Part shown: one piece after another, positions 32,688 to 35,554 of the stretch | How positions within the stretch are numbered: the stretch's first letter is position 1 | How the letters are laid out: each line of letters begins with the position of its first letter | Virus record (IMG/VR): IMGVR_UViG_3300013093_000129 | Span: 1-35,554 of that record | Strand: one strand, 5' to 3' | Source: a virus | Length of the DNA: 35,554 nt | Translations under genes and position numbers: made by a program | The notes under the pieces: generated by a model | Databases searched by the model: none | The model's input: only the letters and a program-made list of their open reading frames with translations | What the model was told of the DNA's origin: nothing

Positions 32688-35554
32688 GTGTCTAATACAG
32701 TCATACAGATACTCCGTTCGTATACATCAAATACACCTAATTCATTAGCTGATGGGCAAATGGCCTATTCATTTATTTCCAATACTTTGTTTATTGGAGA
32801 TGCAAATAATGAAATTATTCCAATTGGTGGTGAATCATATATTCTTCAGTTAATTGATGTCAATGCTAATCAAAATGTACAAATACAAGCATCTTTTAAT
32901 CAGGCTAATGCGGCTTACAATCAAGCCAATGCAGCATTTAATGCAGCAAATACTGCTAATCCATATTCAATTTCATCTTATAATCAAGCTAATGCAGCTA
33001 CAAATTCAGCACAAGCTGCATACAATCAAGCAAATGCTACAAATCAATATGCTTATTCAGCTTATGCTCAAGCCAATGCGGCTACATTCTCTGCTCAAGC
33101 GGCATATAACAGTGCTAACGCAGCAATTTCACAAATTGCGGCTAATACGGCATATCAAGTAGGTGTTAATACTACACAGAATAATCAAATTCTTGCTGTA
33201 AATACCTATGCCACTTCTGGTTACAATCAAGCAAATACTACAACTGCTAATTTGGCAGCTAATATTATTTACTTCCAGTCTGTAACTAATACTATCAATG
33301 CCAATGTTGTTGCCGTTAATACTTACGCTCAATCTGGTTACAATCAAGCAAACTTGACAAACACCTATGCAACATCAGGTTATGCTCAGGCCAACGCTGC
33401 TACAAACTCTGCACAATCAGTTTATAACTTTGCTAACAACATTTCTACTGAAGCAAACTCAGCGTACAATCTAGCAAATACTGTAAGTACCACAGCAAAT
33501 GCCTCTTATTTACAGGCCAATGCTGCTACTAATTCTGCCCAATTTGCCTATAACAATAGTAATTCAGCATACACACAGGCTAATGCGGCAACCAACTCAG
33601 CTCAAGCGGCATATAATACTGCCAATACTGCTGGTGCCAATACTGTATACATTACTGGTGGTTTAAATACTGCTAATGCAAATATTGCTTATCTTCTTGG
33701 TGTAGAATTAACTCAGAACTCTGCTTCATTGGCAATCAACAACTATGCCAATTCTGCCTATAACCAAGCAAACTTAACCAATACTTACGCTACATCTGGA
33801 TATGCTCAGGCTAATGCTGCCACAGCATCTGCTCAGTCTGGTTACAACCTTGCCAATACTGTAAGTACATATGCTAACTCAGCATATAGTCTTGCTAATA
33901 CAGTTTCTACAACTGCCAATGCAGCATACAATCAAGCCAATCTAACCAATACATATGCCACTTCAGCATATGGTCAGGCAAACGCAGCAACTGCTTCAGC
34001 ACAGTCAGTATACAATTTTGCTAATAACATTTCTACTGAAGCAAATTCAGCATACAACCTTGCTAATACTGTTTCAACCACAGCAAATGCGGCATATTTA
34101 CAAGCAAATGCTGCCACAAACTCAGCACAGTCTGTATACAATTTTGCCAATAATATATCTACTGAAGCAAACTCAGCATATAACTTAGCAAATACTATAT
34201 CAACTTATGCTAATGCTGCCTATAGTTTAGCAAATACAGTTTCAACTACAGCAAACGCAGCCTACTTACAGGCTAATGCGGCTACAGTATCGGCTCAATC
34301 TGTATATAACTTTGCTAACAATATATCAACAGAAGCAAACTCAGCATATAATCTGGCTAACACAGTCTCGACTACTGCTAATGCTTCTTACTTACAAGCC
34401 AATGCCGCTACCAATTCAGCACAATCTGGATACAATTTAGCCAATACTGTAAGTACATACGCTAATGCCGCTTATAGTTTAGCAAATACCGTAAGTACTA
34501 CTGCTAATGCTTCTTACTTACAAGCCAATGCCGCTACCAATTCAGCACAATCGGTTTATAACTTTGCTAATAATATTTCTACTCATGCAAATTCAGCGTA
34601 TGATTTAGCTAATACTGTTAGTACTACTGCTAATGCGGCTTATGTACAAGCCAATGCAGCTACAAACTCAGCACAAGCGGCATACAATTTTGCCAATACT
34701 AAGTTTAGTTCTTCTGGTGGTACAATCAATGGTAACACAAGTATCATTGGTAACTTAACTGTATCAGGTAATATTGCTGTAACAGGTAACGTAATCAATC
34801 AAACCATCACAGGTAATACTGGTCAGTTCTTTGGTTACACATCAAACGGTTTTAATGCTTTATATGCTGGTATTCCAACAGGATACTTCTTAGAACCACA
34901 AATGGTCTTGCAGTTGTCCAGTAATTATAATGGTTATGCTGGTCTCAACATGCAGAACATTAATAATGGTGCTAACTCATCGGCAGATTATTTCATTACT
35001 GCTGACAATGGAACAATTAATGATGGTTTCCTTGACTTAGGTTTAGCAAGTAGTACATATAATTACCCTGGTTATAATATAATTAAACCAAATGATGCTT
35101 ATTTGATTGCTGCTGGTAATACAACAACCGGTGGTGGTAACATGATTATCTCTACTGCTTTCAATAATGATATTGTGATGGCGGTAGGTGGTACCACAAC
35201 AGACAAAGAGGTAATGCGTGTATCAGCATCAGGTAATAATGTTGTAATCAAATCTATTGTAGATAGTACAAGTACAACAACTGGTGCCTTACAAATTGCT
35301 GGTGGCCTTGGTGTTCAAGGTAATGTAACTGCTTCTGCTGTATGGATTAATAACACCAACATATTACCGTACTTACAAGGTGTTAACCTTACACAAAATA
35401 CTGCTACATTGGCAATTAATAATTATGCCAACTCAGCATACTTACAAGCAAACGCAGCCACAAACTCAGCACAGTTTGCTTACACTAATAGCAACTCAGC
35501 ATACACACAAGCAAATGCCGCTACAGTATCAGCACAGTCTGGATATAATTTAGC
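32688..35554 (+). CDS. Giant tail fibre with alanine-heptad coiled coil (3' end beyond window)
   Basis: The frame is open from GTG 32688, directly after the stop at 32685-32687, to the end of the window: 955 codons and continuing. GGAGGG at 32672-32677 serves as Shine-Dalgarno, which supports the GTG start. Residues 1-50 (LRSYTSNTPNSLADGQMAYS, then LFIGDANNEIIPIGG) are the N-terminal anchor type seen in many phage fibres (Mtd N-domain-like). Residues 68-672 are mostly 7-residue repeats beginning Ala-Asn or Ala-Gln (ANTVSTT ANASYLQ). Residues about 742-857 are a beta domain (NMQNINNGANSSADYFITAD) also present in the 695-aa fibre. Repeats then resume (YLQGVNLTQNTATLAINNYA). The receptor-binding end lies outside the window. 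Confidence 0.85.
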   Translation, partial: MSNTVIQILRSYTSNTPNSLADGQMAYSFISNTLFIGDANNEIIPIGGESYILQLIDVNANQNVQIQASFNQANAAYNQANAAFNAANTANPYSISSYNQANAATNSAQAAYNQANATNQYAYSAYAQANAATFSAQAAYNSANAAISQIAANTAYQVGVNTTQNNQILAVNTYATSGYNQANTTTANLAANIIYFQSVTNTINANVVAVNTYAQSGYNQANLTNTYATSGYAQANAATNSAQSVYNFANNISTEANSAYNLANTVSTTANASYLQANAATNSAQFAYNNSNSAYTQANAATNSAQAAYNTANTAGANTVYITGGLNTANANIAYLLGVELTQNSASLAINNYANSAYNQANLTNTYATSGYAQANAATASAQSGYNLANTVSTYANSAYSLANTVSTTANAAYNQANLTNTYATSAYGQANAATASAQSVYNFANNISTEANSAYNLANTVSTTANAAYLQANAATNSAQSVYNFANNISTEANSAYNLANTISTYANAAYSLANTVSTTANAAYLQANAATVSAQSVYNFANNISTEANSAYNLANTVSTTANASYLQANAATNSAQSGYNLANTVSTYANAAYSLANTVSTTANASYLQANAATNSAQSVYNFANNISTHANSAYDLANTVSTTANAAYVQANAATNSAQAAYNFANTKFSSSGGTINGNTSIIGNLTVSGNIAVTGNVINQTITGNTGQFFGYTSNGFNALYAGIPTGYFLEPQMVLQLSSNYNGYAGLNMQNINNGANSSADYFITADNGTINDGFLDLGLASSTYNYPGYNIIKPNDAYLIAAGNTTTGGGNMIISTAFNNDIVMAVGGTTTDKEVMRVSASGNNVVIKSIVDSTSTTTGALQIAGGLGVQGNVTASAVWINNTNILPYLQGVNLTQNTATLAINNYANSAYLQANAATNSAQFAYTNSNSAYTQANAATVSAQSGYNL
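32889..34704 (+). repeat. Heptad-encoding repeats in the giant fibre, with 126-bp higher-order units
   Basis: 21-base coding units give heptads with Ala at position 1 and Ala/Val/Ile at position 4, for example AQSVYNF, ANNISTE, ANSAYNL, ANTVSTT, ANAAYLQ, ANAATNS. These six make a 42-residue, 126-base superunit: AQSVYNF begins at about 34002 and again at about 34128, then 168 bases (eight heptads) later at about 34296. Codons differ between copies, while the protein pattern is kept. A shorter stretch resumes after 35350. Confidence 0.88.

Noticed and set aside
32854-33162. Rightward Met/Leu/Gln-rich ORFs within the giant fibre region (also 33955-34188)
   Set aside because: They are out-of-frame shadows of the heptad repeats; the frame beginning at GTG 32688 is continuous through both.

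Overview
This window is the tail and baseplate morphogenesis region of a T4-like contractile-tailed phage (myovirus). The DNA is clearly AT-rich and almost entirely coding. Gene content follows the T4 scheme: gp32, gp4, gp26/gp51, gp54, gp48, gp53, gp27, gp5, gp25, gp6, gp7 and gp8. The large Asn/Thr/Ser-rich structural proteins and the very long fibres resemble marine or freshwater T4-like phages (cyanophage or Pelagibacter-phage type) more than enteric T4. The host cannot be told from the sequence, and all assignments are by recalled sequence similarity.

Layout. (1) At the left edge (2-379, +) is the end of the single-stranded DNA binding protein gp32, closed by a strong terminator. (2) A leftward block (6529 to 431) reads, in transcription order: gp4 head completion; an unknown conserved 199-aa protein; the tube initiator gp54; the hub-assembly protein gp26 with a gp51-like extension reached by an apparent -1 ribosomal frameshift; a protein with a lysozyme/transglycosylase-like domain; and a protein with a hydrophobic segment and a Pro-rich tail. 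A rightward NUMOD3-only ORF, probably the remnant of a mobile nuclease gene, interrupts this block. (3) A 53-bp divergent intergenic region (6530-6582) carries a perfect T4-type late promoter box. (4) A rightward block (6583-31963) reads gp48, gp53, gp27, gp5 OB domain, two unknown proteins, gp5-like needle, an unknown 263-aa protein, gp25, gp6, gp7, a fibre, gp8, a 2115-aa virion protein, a small coiled-coil protein and a 1032-aa fibre with an S74 chaperone. (5) After a 136-bp gap with a second late-type promoter come two small proteins and the first 955 codons of a giant heptad-repeat fibre that starts with GTG and runs off the window.

How it works together. gp27, gp5-OB and the needle form the central hub and spike. 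gp26/gp51 should help assemble the hub. gp54 and gp48 connect the hub to the tail tube. gp53, gp25, gp6, gp7 and gp8 build the wedges. The fibres and the 2115-aa protein decorate the baseplate and contact the host. gp4 completes the head.

Most notable points: the gp26-gp51 frameshift; gp5 split over separate genes, with the peptidoglycan hydrolase encoded elsewhere; a glycine-rich beta module shared by four different baseplate proteins; and the giant alanine-heptad fibre.
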